64,000 nt of DNA. It comes from Dactylis glomerata. Lineage: Eukaryota > Streptophyta > Magnoliopsida > Poales > Poaceae. The position numbers were made by a program, and so were the translations under genes. Below the pieces are notes generated by a model, which did not search any database, had not been told where the DNA came from, and saw only the letters and a program-made list of their open reading frames with translations. Positions 22,201 to 33,599 of the stretch are shown piece after piece; the first letter of the stretch is position 1, and every line of letters starts with the position of its first letter. The stretch is taken from positions 1,908,239 to 1,972,238 of the forward strand of contig QXEO01000243.1 of the NCBI GenBank assembly GCA_007115705.1. Direction: 5' to 3'.

Positions 22201-25162
22201 CACTACAGGCTCGCAGCGAGTACCCCATTTCCTTGCTAGAGAAATCACAAATGTATCTGACAATGAACACTGGCACGCAGGATCAAAGGCACAGAGTTTC
22301 GTGTCATACATCATGATGAGAACCAGGCCGAGGTCTCCTTCACCAGATCATGGGATCCTTCTCTAGAAGGGAAAGCTGTTCCTTTGATAATAGATAAGAG
22401 GTAACGGACCGACAGTATGTTCTGGGAAAAAAAGGGTAAAAATCATGTTGAGCTGACCAAGCATTTCTGTACAGGTTCATCGTGCGTCGTGGCTCCTCGG
22501 GATTCTACACCTATGGAATCTATGAACACAAGGAAGGGTGGCCTGATTTTGGCTTGGGGGAGACCAGGGTGACCTTCAAGCTTCGCAAGGACAAGTTGGT
22601 TCTCAATTTTTTTTATTCTGCTAATATGTTAACTGCAATTTTGTGCCAGCTGAAACCATGTGCTGGTGGAATGCAGGTTCCATTACATGGCAATGGCTGA
22701 CGACAGGCAGAGAATAATGCCGATGCCTGATGACCGATTGCCTCCCCGCGGCCAGCAATTAGCATACCCTGAGGCTGTCCTTCTAGTGGATCCAATTAAC
22801 CCTAAACTCAGAGGAGAGGTAGGCTAATAGAAATGTAAGGTTATCCATGATAAAGATCCTGAATAATCTGAACGTTATCGATGTGTTTGTCAAGGTGGAT
22901 GATAAGTACCAATACTCGTGTGAAGACCAATACAATAACGTCCATGGATGGATATCATCTGATCCTTCAATTGGCTTCTGGCAAATCACGCCCAGCAACG
23001 AGTTCCGTGCTGGAGGACCTCTGAAGCAGAACTTGACATCACATGTGGGACCCACTATGCTCGCTGTAAGTTCAGACCTTGAAAAATCTTAACCTTGCTT
23101 TGTTCTTTTTATTTCTCTGTATCGCTCTGTAAACTCTCTGTCAGCCTCTTGCGATAGATAGCACGTTGTCTCTTTCCAGCCTCTGGCAATTGTCTGCATA
23201 GCAAAAAGGAAAATTTGTATCACAATGATCTGGAACCTTTAGACGCCAAATTGTGCTCAGATTATTTGATGATACCCAAATAGTTATATTGATATTTATT
23301 TATTGATTTTAGATGTTTCTTAGTTCTCATTATGCCGGTGAGGACCTCTCACCCAAGTTCACCAATGGAGAATATTGGAAAAAAGTTCATGGACCAGTGT
23401 TCATGTACCTTAACTCTAGTCAGAGCGGATCTGACCCAAGACTACTGTGGGAGGATGCAAAAGTACAGGTATGTAAAATTCAGATGAAATGATTCCTTGA
23501 GGATACAACTCAGTTTCTCACAACAAAAGAGCAACCACACCTCATAATTTGTAGTTAAACGTCAGCAATTACTATTTACATTGGGAATTCAGATGATGAT
23601 GGAGAAATCGATCTGGCCATATGATTTTGCACTTTCAGAGGATTTCCAGAAGACTGAGCAACGAGGCTCTATCTCTGGTAGATTGCTTGTAAGAGACAGG
23701 TACTTAATATAGTGTCATTTCCCAATATCCTATGACTAGATACGATTCGCAGAAACTTGAGCTTTTATTACCCTGTATCTAGTTCAAGTACCATAACAAA
23801 TGTTTTCCTCACCATATCATTAGGTATATTAAATATGATGAAGATATTTATGCCACATCAGCCTATGTAGGCTTAGCACTACCAGGAGAAGCTGGCTCGT
23901 GGCAAAGAGAGTGCAAGGTACCAAGTCATACCATTACCTACTCATCGACTGAGATTAGCTGTATTTTGGATAATGAAGTTATTTCTCACATACCGGCGAT
24001 GCTACAGGGGTACCAATTCTGGTGTAGAGCAGATGCAGATGGTAGCTTCTACATTAAGAACATTGTAGCTGGAGACTACAATCTTTATGCATGGGTTCCA
24101 GGCTTCATAGGGGACTACAAATTCGATGCCACACTAACAATATCTTCAGGTTAGCACCTTGGTCTACCACTTTCAACCTCTGGTTTGATGTTCTGAGATG
24201 TTCAGCACTGCTGTTCAGGGGATGATATTTATCTGGGTGACCTTGTGTATGAGCCGCCAAGAGATGGTCCGACGCTGTGGGAGATCGGAATACCTGATCG
24301 CTCTGCTGCTGAGTTCTATGTTCCAGACCCAAACCCCAACTATGTCAACAGATTGTTCATCAATCATCCTGACAGGTGACACAGACTGGCTACCTTCTGT
24401 CTTGAAAAAACTTGTAGCAATCAACTAACCTCCATCTCTTACCATAAGGTGTTTCGACCCTTGCAGATTCAGGCAGTACGGGCTTTGGGAAAGATACGCA
24501 GAACTGTATCCGGACAGTGATCTGGTGTACACAATCGGTGAAAGCAACTATAGCACCGATTGGTTCTATGCTCAAGTTAACAGGTGATGTATTTTGTTTC
24601 ATTTGAATATCATAGAACTGTACACGCAGAGCTAACTTAACCTCGGTGTCCTAACTCGACTGCAGAAAAACTGACCAGAACACATACATACCGTCGACAT
24701 GGCAAATAAGGTTCAATCTCGACAGTGTCACACCAAACAGCACCTACAAGTTCAGGGTGGCGGTCGCGTCTTCAACGCTCGCCACATTGGAGGTCCTCTC
24801 AAAACCAGAAACTCAAACGATTTTGTTTTGCTGATGCACATTCCAGTTTTTTCCTTGCCAGTATCTCCTGAAAGATCATATCCACTATGTTCCATCTCCA
24901 GGTCCGTTTCAACGACCAGGACAGGCCTGTTCCTCACTTCACCTCCAGGATGTTTGGACGCGACAACACGATCGCGCGGCATGGGATCCATGGGCTGTAC
25001 TGGCTATTCAACATCGATGTGAGTAGCGCCTGGCTCGTCGGAGGGATGAACACAATTTACCTGAAACAGCCCTGGAACCAGAGCCCGTTTCAGGGAATCA
25101 TGTATGACTACCTACGCCTGGAAGGACCTGGTGGCCATCTGCTAACCCAAGTCCAAAGATAA
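19293..25162 (+). CDS. rhamnogalacturonan endolyase (polysaccharide lyase family 4)
   Basis: Fifteen exons: 19293-19328, 19451-19572, 22115-22168, 22281-22400, 22475-22594, 22677-22818, 22895-23065, 23313-23468, 23593-23699, 23824-23917, 24008-24149, 24219-24375, 24467-24583, 24666-24792, 24902-25162. They join to 1926 nt, 641 aa, with no stop and GT..AG at every border. The enzyme cleaves the rhamnose-galacturonate backbone of pectin RG-I by beta-elimination. The N-terminal lyase domain (about 1-330) shows LELTLSNPGGIVTGVRYNGV, YWDIVWN, FIVRRGSSGFYTYGIYEH and MFLSSHYAGED. The middle fn3-like domain includes GYQFWCRADADGSFYIKNIV and AWVPGFIGDY. The C-terminal carbohydrate-binding-like domain includes LWERYAELYPDSDLVYTIG and ends GIMYDYLRLEGPGGHLL. 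No signal peptide is evident at MGGVKVKV, which is odd for a wall enzyme. Intron 2 (2.5 kb) holds a CACTA with a nested hAT. Confidence 0.93.
19654..20772 (-). pseudogene. truncated CACTA transposase (N-terminal part only)
   Basis: An open frame from MSHPWMYGDRR at 20772 carries the transposase-associated domain and the acidic spacer, then RKRVPAKVMWYAPIIPRLKR, as in the copy at 1-1169. After RLF it departs into KRVPAKRVPAKRVPV and then translates the subterminal repeats. The catalytic TNP2 domain is therefore missing. The product, if made, could at most bind DNA or partners; I see no evidence that it is expressed. The frame could extend to a Met at 20802, but homology with the other copy supports 20772. 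Confidence 0.8.
21246..21904. mobile_element. non-autonomous hAT element nested in the CACTA
   Basis: The element begins CAGGGCCAGGCCGGC and ends GCTGGCCCGGCCCTG, giving inverted ends of the CAGGGCCGGCCC type. The 8-bp duplication GAGGCCGG flanks it (21238-21245 and 21905-21912). The sister CACTA at 1-1728 shows the uninterrupted site cagatggaggccgggact at 1675-1692. The 659-bp interior has no recognised coding capacity. Confidence 0.9.
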
Positions 25163-26479
25163 GATTGTGTAGAGTTTTTCTTTAGATCATCTGCTGCCAT
25201 TGTATTAGTAGCCAGCACACTGTGATGCTAAAGTTCTCACAACATACCCGGCGGCACACCCAACCAGGTTTTGGATCACTTATTACCGCAGCATGAACAG
25301 GCGTAGAGCTATATGTATTATTCAGCATGATCCATGATATTCGAGCTCATGTTTATTTTGCCCAATGGTATTTCATATTGAGTAGAGATTTATGTGTATT
25401 ATGGTGTACTGAATGCAAGTATAAAATAATTTATATTTCGTAATATGTGAGATGCCTTGTCTATATCTACTACTCCGTCCGTTTTCCTAAAACATGTAGC
25501 TAATATGGATGAAAAGTTTTATGGAATGGAGGGAGTAGCAAATATGCATGTGCGTTTCTAAAGTTATTTTTATTGAATATAGATATTTGGGAACCTCTAT
25601 GTGAAACCTCAACACTCTGGGCAGGCGACAGGATATAACCGAACCAACCAAATCATCCAAGCCACCCAAACGACACATCACTGTCCTATTCCGTTCATCC
25701 TCCCCACCAAACCTCAACAGAACTACCACAAAGCACCACTCATTCCACCAGCGCACATCCTCTCCACCTTCCACTAGAACACAGCTCGGCCCCAATTCTT
25801 GCTTGCCGGCTCCGGCCTCTTTTCCTTCTTGTCGGTGTCGCCTTTCCGTCCCCTCCTTTGGCTCTCAGGCGCCCCCCTTCCCATCCTCTTGTTGTCCCAA
25901 ATTGTCCCACGCACCACCCCTCTCAGCAAAACACAATATACAAATATAAAGATATGACTAATACAATGTTAACCCAATAGTACTCCAAGTAGTTCAAATG
26001 CATATATGAAAAATAGTGGGCTGCCCGTGGTGGTAGCTATGCACCCTCATCTAAGCAATGAATTATCATGTAGACCGTTGTAACCTTACATCTAAGCTAA
26101 CACCGTTAACTAATTCCTCCCTTGTTTTTTCTTTCCTCCCACACCGAGCCAAACCCACCCCTCCCATTGTCTTCTCCCCATCCATACCTGACCCCACCTC
26201 CACCCACAATTCCCACCCTGCACCTCTCGTGCTTGATCTACATGTACTCACATGCGCCGGTAGGAGCAAGGGAAGAATCGCGTCAAGTCTCACTAGGTCC
26301 TCCACCGAGTTCCCTACCACCATCGGCCCATCCTCCTGCGGATATCCCCATCCATGGCGGTGTTGGAACTATAGAGTATTTGTCCCAGCCCATAATATTA
26401 GTCCAATAATTGCCCCCATTTGACTCATTCATTGCTAGTTTAATCCCATATTGCTAGTTTATAGAGTTGGACTCCTTAT
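25163..26479. other. 3' flank of the lyase gene and gene-free stretch
   Basis: The lyase 3' UTR probably ends within the first few hundred bases. A tiny Stowaway element lies at 25473-25535. The segment 26370-26479 (cataatattagtccaataat and onward) may be the inner end of a Copia element whose LTR starts at 26480. No other gene is seen; the open frames at 26058-26423 are Pro/Ser-rich low complexity. Confidence 0.35.
25473..25535. mobile_element. very short Stowaway MITE (63 bp)
   Basis: CTCCGTCCGTTTTCC at the left and GGAATGGAGGGAG at the right are inverted, with TA on each side (25471-25472 and 25536-25537), as in Stowaway insertions. Confidence 0.75.
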
Positions 26480-27150
26480 TGATGAAAATATGCCCTATAG
26501 GCAATAATAAACTTGTATTATTCATATTCTTGTGTTTATAATTAAATATTTGTATTTCATGCTAGAACTATATATTGGTTCCGAATATGAGATTTGGAGG
26601 AAAACCTAATTACACGTGTGGAGTAGTAAATAATAAAGAGTTGCCTAATTTTGCCTCTAACATTAGTTCACATAGTATCCTATAGTCTTGTTTTCCTGAC
26701 TATGGGCATAAGTAAGATGTTACGAGGTTGCCAATAATAAGTGGGAGCATATTGTTCGGGGAGAATAATGTGTTAGGCAAGACCCCGTTGACATACCACG
26801 AAACTAAGTCGTGAATATGTTATTGATAATTAATCACAAAAGACATTGTCGTTTATATGCTTCGGTAGACCATGAGAGAAATAGACGTGGGTACCGAAAG
26901 ATTGCTTTCGCTGCACTTAACATTATCTGTAAAAGGGTGATTACTAAAGTGCTGGTGGAGTACTCGAAAAATACGCTATAGTTCTTTTAACTCAAGACTA
27001 GGATTTACTACTCCGATGATGGAGAGATGTTTTGTGGGCCCGCTCAGTGCTATGATATTCGTCATTGTCTGGCCAGACACATGAGTAAGACGTTAGTCAT
27101 AAGAACATCGAACATGGGTAGAGTAAAGAGAGCATACCGTGAAATGTTTG
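26480..27150 (+). mobile_element. truncated Copia LTR (Angela/BARE-like 5' part)
   Basis: tgatgaaaatatgccctata, then ggcaataataaa, matches the start of Angela/BARE-group LTRs. Family phrases such as gtgggagcatattgtt and gtgctggtggagtactcg are scattered through the segment. It loses similarity near 27150, where the tandem duplication begins. Divergence is high, so it is an old remnant. Confidence 0.6.
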
Positions 27151-27820
27151 ATAACGGAGAGTAAAAAATAAAGAGTCACATGCACCTTTAAATCTCTCAA
27201 TCGTTGTTACGTATAGAGTCCAAGAATTTTTTTCTTCTCGTCCTTAGCATCAAGAATTAAAAAATCTACCGAGACCTCCACCTTAAAATGCATGATTTAA
27301 TAAATTCAAATACATTAGATTGTCCAAAAAAAAATGTTAACCCATGATCTAATAAACTCAAATACATCTGCGTGTCAAAAGAAAAATAATTTGTCGGTTT
27401 CTAAATTCCTATTTATAATCTATTGCTATGATTTAACTAAATATAAGTAGCCATATAACTGTTCACGAAATACTGACTCCAAGCTGATCGGTCCTAAAAC
27501 GCCCGATCAATGCAGTCTATATATAGGTGTCAAGAAAAATGTGATATTATATATTTATCTATTATCTATATATATTAAAAGAGCTATAATGAGTTGATCC
27601 ACATCACATCAAAATTATTGTCACAGTTAGATTGGTGAATCTATAATTAACATAGATAAACTGTTGATAATCGCTCTAATCTTTTTCGTGGGCCTGCCAT
27701 CATAAATAATTGTCATGCGGATAAAAACAGAAAATATGAGTTACGTAACCAGTTTGACACAACTAAAGTATCAAACACGTAACCGGGCTGACACGTTTGA
27801 TATTGGTATTGCCGTATTAG

Positions 27821-27880
27821 TATTGGTATTGGTATTGGTATTGGTATTGGTATTGGTATTGGTATTGGTATTGGTATTGA
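27821..27880. repeat. (TATTGG)n hexanucleotide microsatellite, about 10 units
   Basis: Near-perfect TATTGG units between the two tandem copies. The frame VLVLVL across it is a repeat artefact. Confidence 0.9.
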
Positions 27881-28136
27881 TAGTCGTCAAAAAAAACTTG
27901 GCTGAACCGTGGTGGCAAGATATGGAAACGGAGAAGTCAAAAATAAAAAGGCATATACACCTTTAAATCTCTCAATCGTTGTTACGTATAGAGTCCAAGA
28001 ATTTTCTTCTTCTTGTCCTTAGCGTCAAGAATTAGAAAATCTACCGAGACCTCCACATTAAAATGCGTGATTTAATAAATTCAAATACATCAGATTGTCC
28101 AAAAAAAACAATGTTAACCCATGATCTAATAAACTA

Positions 28137-28230
28137 CTCCCTCTGATCGGAAATAACTGCCGGGGACTTAGTACAAACTTTGTACTAAGTTAGTACAAAA
28201 TTGTCAACACTTATTTCCGATCGGAGGGAG
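28137..28230. mobile_element. Stowaway MITE (94 bp) in copy B of the tandem duplication
   Basis: CTCCCTCTGATCGGAAATAA at the left and TTATTTCCGATCGGAGGGAG at the right are near-perfect inverted repeats, with TA duplicated on both sides (28135-28136 and 28231-28232). The interior also folds on itself (gtacaaactttgtac). Confidence 0.93.
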
Positions 28231-28607
28231 TATAATGCATCTGCGTGTCAAAAGAAAAATAATTTGTCAATTTCTAGATTCCTATTTATAATCTATTGCT
28301 ATAATTTAACTAAATATAAGTAGCCATATAACTGTTCACGAAATACTGACTCCAAGCTGACCGGTCCTAAAAACGGCCGACCAATGCAGTCTACATATAG
28401 GTGTCAAGAAAAATGTGATCTTATATATTTATCTATTATCTATCTATATATATATTCAAAGAGCTATAAAGAGTTGATCCACATCACATCTAAATTATTG
28501 TCACAGTTAGATTGGTGAATCTATAATTAACATAGATAAACTGTTGATAATCGCTCTAAACTTTTTCATGGGCCTGCCATCATAAATAATTGTCATCTGG
28601 ATAAAAC

Positions 28608-29974
28608 CAAATGATCCCTTCAAAACTCACGAAATACAATTTCATCTCCGCACTTTTCTAACGATGTCAAAGAAGCAGATGAAACCTAGGGACACAACGC
28701 TTTGATTAATATCCGAAAAGGAGCATCTTTGATCCTACCAGCAGACAAACGATCTTTCAAAAATATATGACATGTAAATATGAACACAATTATATTATAA
28801 AATATATGCAACTATACATGTATGTTATATGTATAATCTAAGAGAATGTAATATTTTTTAAAGCTAGTTTAATAGAAAATCTATTACTTAAACTTTTAAA
28901 TGATAGATCAAAATACTCCTTTTTAAACTTAAAAATTATAAAGGATGGGCAAGTTGAATTAAACACTCTTAAGAATCCAGTCTGATGGAAATTGGGATAT
29001 AAATAATGATCAGAAGGTAGAAATCGGAGTGCATCTCAAAATATATGTAACATTATATTTTACATATATAAAATTTGTATTTAGGCGTGAAGAGAGAATA
29101 TAATACTTTTGTTAGTAACAATAAACGTAATGTTCAAGATTGGTTGAGCTCATCCACAAAACGGATGAATATTTATTATAATAGATCGTGAAAGACATAT
29201 CTCAATAAAAAACACTAAAATTTGCACGGTTCTTTTCCATCATTATTTGGACATCAACACTTAAGATTTTATAATGCAAAAATGAGTTAATGTTGACCCA
29301 AAATAATGTTATTTTGACAAACTTACAATACATAAGACAAATAAAATCCACTCAGAAAAACAAATAAAATGAGTAACATTCTTGCTTAAAAGGACACATA
29401 TAGTATTTTTTTCGAAGTGGCTATTTTACCCCTATTTTAATTACTATAAAGTTGTTTTCCACACACATGATATATGTTATTTACCATAATATTTAGGGCA
29501 CAATAGATTATACTGTATATAATATTTTAGTACAATTATATATGGAAACACATTAGTAGCGCCACTGTGCTAGTTGACATAAAGTTAAATTGAGGTTTCA
29601 TGGGGATAATCCCTATAATTTTCATGGAAACACACAAGTAGCGCCTTAGTGTGAAATAGACTCTCCCGGTGGGTGCTCTCCCCGTCATTCTCTCAAAAAA
29701 AAAGGTGCATCCTTGACAAGCCGATAATTCATCCAGCATGCAAAGCAAGCTCAGCTGCACATATCATACACCGGAGAAGAAAGGAAAGGAAAGGAAGGAA
29801 AAAACAAAGCTGAGACGGTGGCAGACTGACAAATCACAAACCCATCGAAAGCACATCACAACACACTCCATCACGCGGCAATGAGCATCGTCACCGAGAG
29901 AGCAAACCCCGCGCGATCGAGACGTACGGCGAGCAAGGGCGGACAGACACATGCATGCTTCGGGAGCTAGAAGC
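28608..29974. other. AT-rich gene-free stretch
   Basis: No gene or defined repeat was recognised. Some short phrases (gtagcgcc) repeat near 29555 and 29637, but no element borders are clear. Confidence 0.4.
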
Positions 29975-30502
29975 CTAGAACCGGCAGTGCGGCTTGCAGT
30001 TGGCATCGCAGTCGTAGAAGCAGGGGCCCTCGCACTGCATGGGGCACACCAGCTTCATGCCCCGGCACCGCCCCGGCGCGGTGCAGCGCGCGTACTCCCC
30101 CATGCGGTACAGGCTCGAGCTGTAGCTTGGACGGTGCCGCGTCCTCCTCCGCCCGCGCGGCGCCGCCGACCTCGTGCCCATGCCACGGCCGCCACCTCCT
30201 CCGCTACCTCCTCCTCCACCTCCCCCGCCGCCTCCGCCTCCGCCTCCGCCGCCACCCTCGGTGCCCCATCCCCAGCCCCAGCCGTAGCCCCAAGAGGCTC
30301 CCCCGCTGCTCCCTCCGCCTCCGCCTCCTCCACCGCCTCCCATGGCTTCTTGCTTCCTGCTGACGACGCTGCTGTCGTTGTACGTAACGTTCCGGGTATC
30401 CGGCGCTACAGTGTTACTCTGGCCATGAACCCGATCAGCTTCCGTGACGGCGAGCATCGGCAGCAGCAGAAACGCCGTGCAGAGCACGGTAGCGCCGCAC
30501 AT
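29975..30502 (-). CDS. secreted glycine-rich protein with cysteine-rich C-terminus (175 aa)
   Basis: Intronless frame from ATG at 30502 to TAG at 29975. Residues 1-28 (MCGATVLCTAFLLLPMLAVTEA and onward) form a signal peptide. Residues 54-110 are almost pure glycine, split by a short WGYGWGWGWGTE block. An Arg-rich linker (RGRRRTRHRP) follows. The last ~40 residues carry eight cysteines in C-x5-C-x6-C-x3-C-x3-C-x3-C-x3-C-x3-C order (CTAPGRC, KLVCPMQC, CFYDCDANCKPHC). I recall similar tails in plant secreted glycine-rich proteins of unproven function; a wall-structural or signalling role is inference. TATATAAAG at 30574-30582 lies about 75 bp upstream. The glycine tract is GC-rich and likely to vary in length. 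Confidence 0.8.
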   Translation of the reverse strand: MCGATVLCTAFLLLPMLAVTEADRVHGQSNTVAPDTRNVTYNDSSVVSRKQEAMGGGGGGGGGGSSGGASWGYGWGWGWGTEGGGGGGGGGGGGGGGGGSGGGGGRGMGTRSAAPRGRRRTRHRPSYSSSLYRMGEYARCTAPGRCRGMKLVCPMQCEGPCFYDCDANCKPHCRF

Positions 30503-30573
30503 TGTGGCCGAGCAATTCGATCGGTGCTAGCTTCTGTGGTGGAGCCACGAGTGCAAGGAACGAGCTACGTTCC

Positions 30574-30582
30574 CTTTATATA
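30574..30582 (-). promoter_or_regulatory. TATA box of the glycine/cysteine-rich gene
   Basis: TATATAAAG on the minus strand, about 75 bp upstream of the ATG at 30502. Confidence 0.6.
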
Positions 30583-30589
30583 CAGGCGT

Positions 30590-31590
30590 AGGCGCAAGGC
30601 CGATCGCTCGATCAGGTGGTGTGGACTAGTGGCTAATGATGAGGACAGTTAAGCATGTCGGAACGAATTACGACCAGGCGATCAAGTGAGGGACGCACCA
30701 CACACAAGACCAAGTTGACAAAGACAGGGGATGACTTCAAGTGCACTTCTTCTCTTCCCCACTTCAACCAACAACAACAAGCACATGGAGGGATCATGCA
30801 TGGTACTATGGTAGCACACTAGGAGAAGAGAGATCGGCCGTCCATGGCGTCCTCTGGACTGCATCTGATGTGCGCCGGTTGACTTGCTCTGTTGCGCATG
30901 TCACACATAAGTGCATAGTTCAGTTGGTTCTCCGTTGCCTGCAGGCGCCGGGCAGGCCGCGGCCGGCCTCTGCTGGCTGTGCATCCGGCTGCTGGCCTCA
31001 GCTGGTCATGGACAATCATGGCTTATCCGAGAGGGTACTTGATAGTCATCACCCATCAGTCGTCCTCATCCAGTCCTCTCGCCCATACAGTTCCACGAAC
31101 TGCAACTTGCCGCTTTAGCATTCATCCCATGATGGATCCGCCGTGCCGAAGATAGCCGCTGCAGACCCTGCGGATCCATCAGGGCCACTCTTTTCGTGAT
31201 TCATGTAGCCTTTCACAACGCCACAAAGGGGCTCTTGCTCATGATTTCGTCACTCTTTGCTGTCACGGCCACTGCTGCACGATCTGAACTTGTGAATCTG
31301 TATGCAGGTCCTCTATCGACCATGTTCTGCAAACATATAGATCTGTATCACGTTTAACAAGTAGGTCGGTTGTATTTTGGACGGAACTATAAGCAGGTTC
31401 AACAAGGTTTTTCGCCTAGATAAAGAAAAGGGTTTTATTGCCTTCAGGTCTCGGCATATTTCTTCAGCAGCACCACTCATGCCTATGCACGTATATTTTT
31501 GTAACAGCAATTTGCTCTGCACGAGCCTGAGTCCCTTGTTATTCTTCAAAATTTTCTTCTGTTGTAACATTTTTTTTTTGCTTTTTGATG
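30590..31590. other. gene-free stretch upstream of the glycine/cysteine-rich gene
   Basis: Promoter region and unclassified sequence. No coding region with a recognisable domain. Confidence 0.35.
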
Positions 31591-32480
31591 TCCATTGTGA
31601 CTCGTTTGATCGTCAGTGATGTTCTACTAGATCATTTTGAAGCTCGTGATGAACTACTTCATCACGGATCTCCTGGTGCATGGTGAGAAAATCAGCAAAC
31701 TCTGCAAGCATCTAGTGATCAATAACGGCTAGAGGACCCTAATTAGCATTCAGGTGATCATTTCTTGTTGTAGGATCATCGCGCTCACTATCGATGATCG
31801 GGTTGTGCATGATCGCACAAGCATGCATCACCACCCATATTTTCTCTTGTGACCAGGTAAAAATGGGGTACTGTACAATAGCAAAACGATCTTGGAGTAC
31901 ACCTAATGATTGCTCGACATCCTTTCTGCAAGACTCCTGACGCGAAGCCAAGTGAGCTTTTTTCTGACCTAGAGGCTCGAACATTATCTTCACAAATATC
32001 GACCACCTAGAATAGATGCCATCGGCTAGGTAGTATCCTTTGGTATATATTGGTGGCAATTGATCTCGTAGTTTCTTCTGGATCATGGCATGGGCATTGT
32101 TGTAGCATGTTGATGTTATTGTGAGATCCCTCCATGCCAAAGGCAAATACATAGATCATGATCGGCCACAGCTTCAAGAGTTACACTACAATATCTATGA
32201 TGCCTTTTGTACGAACCTTGTCATGCAATAGATGCTTCCAAGCATCCCACTCTGTGTCATGGTACGAAATGTTTTTGCTTCATTGGGTTTTCTCAAATAG
32301 TTTGGCCAAACACTGACACTACTACCTTGCATAACGATACATGGTCTCAATGGTTGTGGACTCCGCGAATGAAGGTAGTCGTACTATCTATCACCAAGGG
32401 CATCATATGCAAGCAAGAGGAATAGAATCCCACCACCATGCTTGCATGCAAGATGTTTGGCTATTGATTAGAATGTCGCT
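31590..32480 (-). pseudogene. decayed PIF/Harbinger transposase fragment
   Basis: Minus-strand pieces match the larger copy at 39.2-41.3 kb: VVVSVFGPNYLRKP and QSGMLGSIYCM near 32.2-32.4 kb, then KGYYLADGIYSRWSIFVKI, CRKDVEQSLGVLQDRFAIV and KIWVVMHACAIMHNPII (31739-32152). The usual SIDCMHW is SIYCM, so the catalytic Asp is lost, and the segment after it is deleted. ERAFGVL has become EQSLGVL. The 3' flank to about 31590 also resembles the other copy. No terminal repeats or target duplication were found. Confidence 0.75.
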
Positions 32481-33100
32481 GCCAAGCTCGCATATTCCGT
32501 ACCAAATTAGTGCTTTTGTCACGAAATCTCTCTCCTGATATTTTTCCTAATCAGGAGCGAGATTCGTGACAGGTAGCACTAGTTTCATGGCTCTTGCTCC
32601 CGAATTATTTGGGGGCGATTTTGGTTTCCTTTTTTGTTATGTTGAAGGAATTTCCTTATTAGCATGTTTAGCAACCAGGGGAGGTTCACCTGCTGAAAGG
32701 CCGGTTAACTTGCGTATAATTATAGCTTGGTCCTACTGCTTATGAAACAGCTTAGATTAAATAGAACTCCATATGTTGCCTGGGTTCATCCACCTTTTTG
32801 AAAGAAAAAATGGCGTAAGAGCACTCTAATATTGGTTCTGATATTCATCGATGTTCTCAACAGCTGACAATCGTCTGAACTTCAGACGGGAACTTCAATT
32901 TCTCGAAATAAAAGAACATATGTACTATCTTTTTGTGCAGTGAGCCATTGATTAAACTTGCACTTTATGCAAAGTGCTCAATATTATTAGGAGATGATAT
33001 TGTAAATTTTATTTTTAACAAAATGATGTGAGGTCCTTGGTATAGGATACAATGTTATTGTCACCAAAAAGATTAGACGGAAAGGAAGCAAGCGATATCC
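32480..33100. other. gene-free stretch
   Basis: Nothing recognised except a short palindrome at about 32519-32572 (tcacgaaatctctctcctga against tcaggagcgagattcgtga), which could be a small foldback remnant. Confidence 0.3.
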
Positions 33101-33446
33101 TTAATTCCCTGCAGATAGTACGCAGACTATGCACCGGCATCCGTCAGGAACACATTCACCATAAACTGTGCCTGAGTGGTATGCTTGTTTGCACTGTGTC
33201 ACACATGCAGATTTGGTTGGACATTCCTTGGAGATGATGTGCAGATCGCAACCCTCAGGGAAATATGATCCACCATCCACACTCTTCGTTGCCGCAATGT
33301 CTGAGGAATTTCAATAGCAGAACAAGGGATAAACCGAAATGTTTTGTACATGTGCAATAGCGCAGTAGAGAAAAGCATGCCCGCAAAATACCTAAGCAGA
33401 GCAGCGAAATGACAAGGCATACGAGCACCACCTGGATAGTCTTCAT
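33101..33446 (-). CDS. defensin-like (DEFL) secreted cysteine-rich peptide, two exons
   Basis: Exon 1 (33446-33392, 55 nt) encodes the signal peptide MKTIQVVLVCLVISLLCL and ends in phase 1 at a GTATTT donor. Exon 2 (33300-33101) starts after CCTCAG and ends at TAA, giving 84 aa. The mature part has eight cysteines in C-x8-C-x5-C-x3-C-x12-C-x4-C-x-C-x2-C order (ECPTKSACVTQCKQ, GECVPDGCRCIVC), the plant defensin-like pattern. A phase-1 intron within or near the signal peptide is typical of that family. Such peptides act outside the cell in defence or in reproductive signalling; which applies here is unknown. TATATAAAG lies at 33567-33575. The gene shares its exon-1 length, intron phase and cysteine pattern with the gene at 43878-44214. 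Confidence 0.82.
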
Positions 33447-33566
33447 CCTTGATATGTGGAAAAAATTATGGAATATTGGAGGATTTATCTAGGAGTTGTG
33501 TTGCGCCTTGTTGTGTCTATACCTTTCAAACTCGTGGATGTGCAATGGATCAACAAGGGTCGGGTG

Positions 33567-33575
33567 CTTTATATA
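33567..33575 (-). promoter_or_regulatory. TATA box of the first defensin-like gene
   Basis: TATATAAAG on the minus strand, about 120 bp upstream of the ATG at 33446. Confidence 0.5.
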
Positions 33576-33599
33576 GCGGAAATGGTATGATTATATATA

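Larger units (their letters stand above)
27138..28607. repeat. direct tandem duplication of a ~600-bp AT-rich unit
   Basis: Copy A (27138-27727) and copy B (27906-28607) share long near-identical stretches, for example ctctcaatcgttgttacgta and ctgttgataatcgctctaa. The offset is about 775 bp. A 178-bp spacer contains a hexanucleotide array. Copy B contains a Stowaway MITE that copy A lacks. The unit is of unknown origin. Confidence 0.9.

Noticed and set aside
27715..27966. Open frame with VLVLVLVL tract
   Set aside because: Translation of the TATTGG microsatellite.
29951..30652. 233-codon plus-strand open frame
   Set aside because: It is the antisense of the glycine/cysteine-rich gene; GC-rich glycine codons keep the opposite strand open. 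Its translation is Ala/Ser/Pro low complexity, and the minus strand has a signal peptide, a TATA box and a cysteine module.
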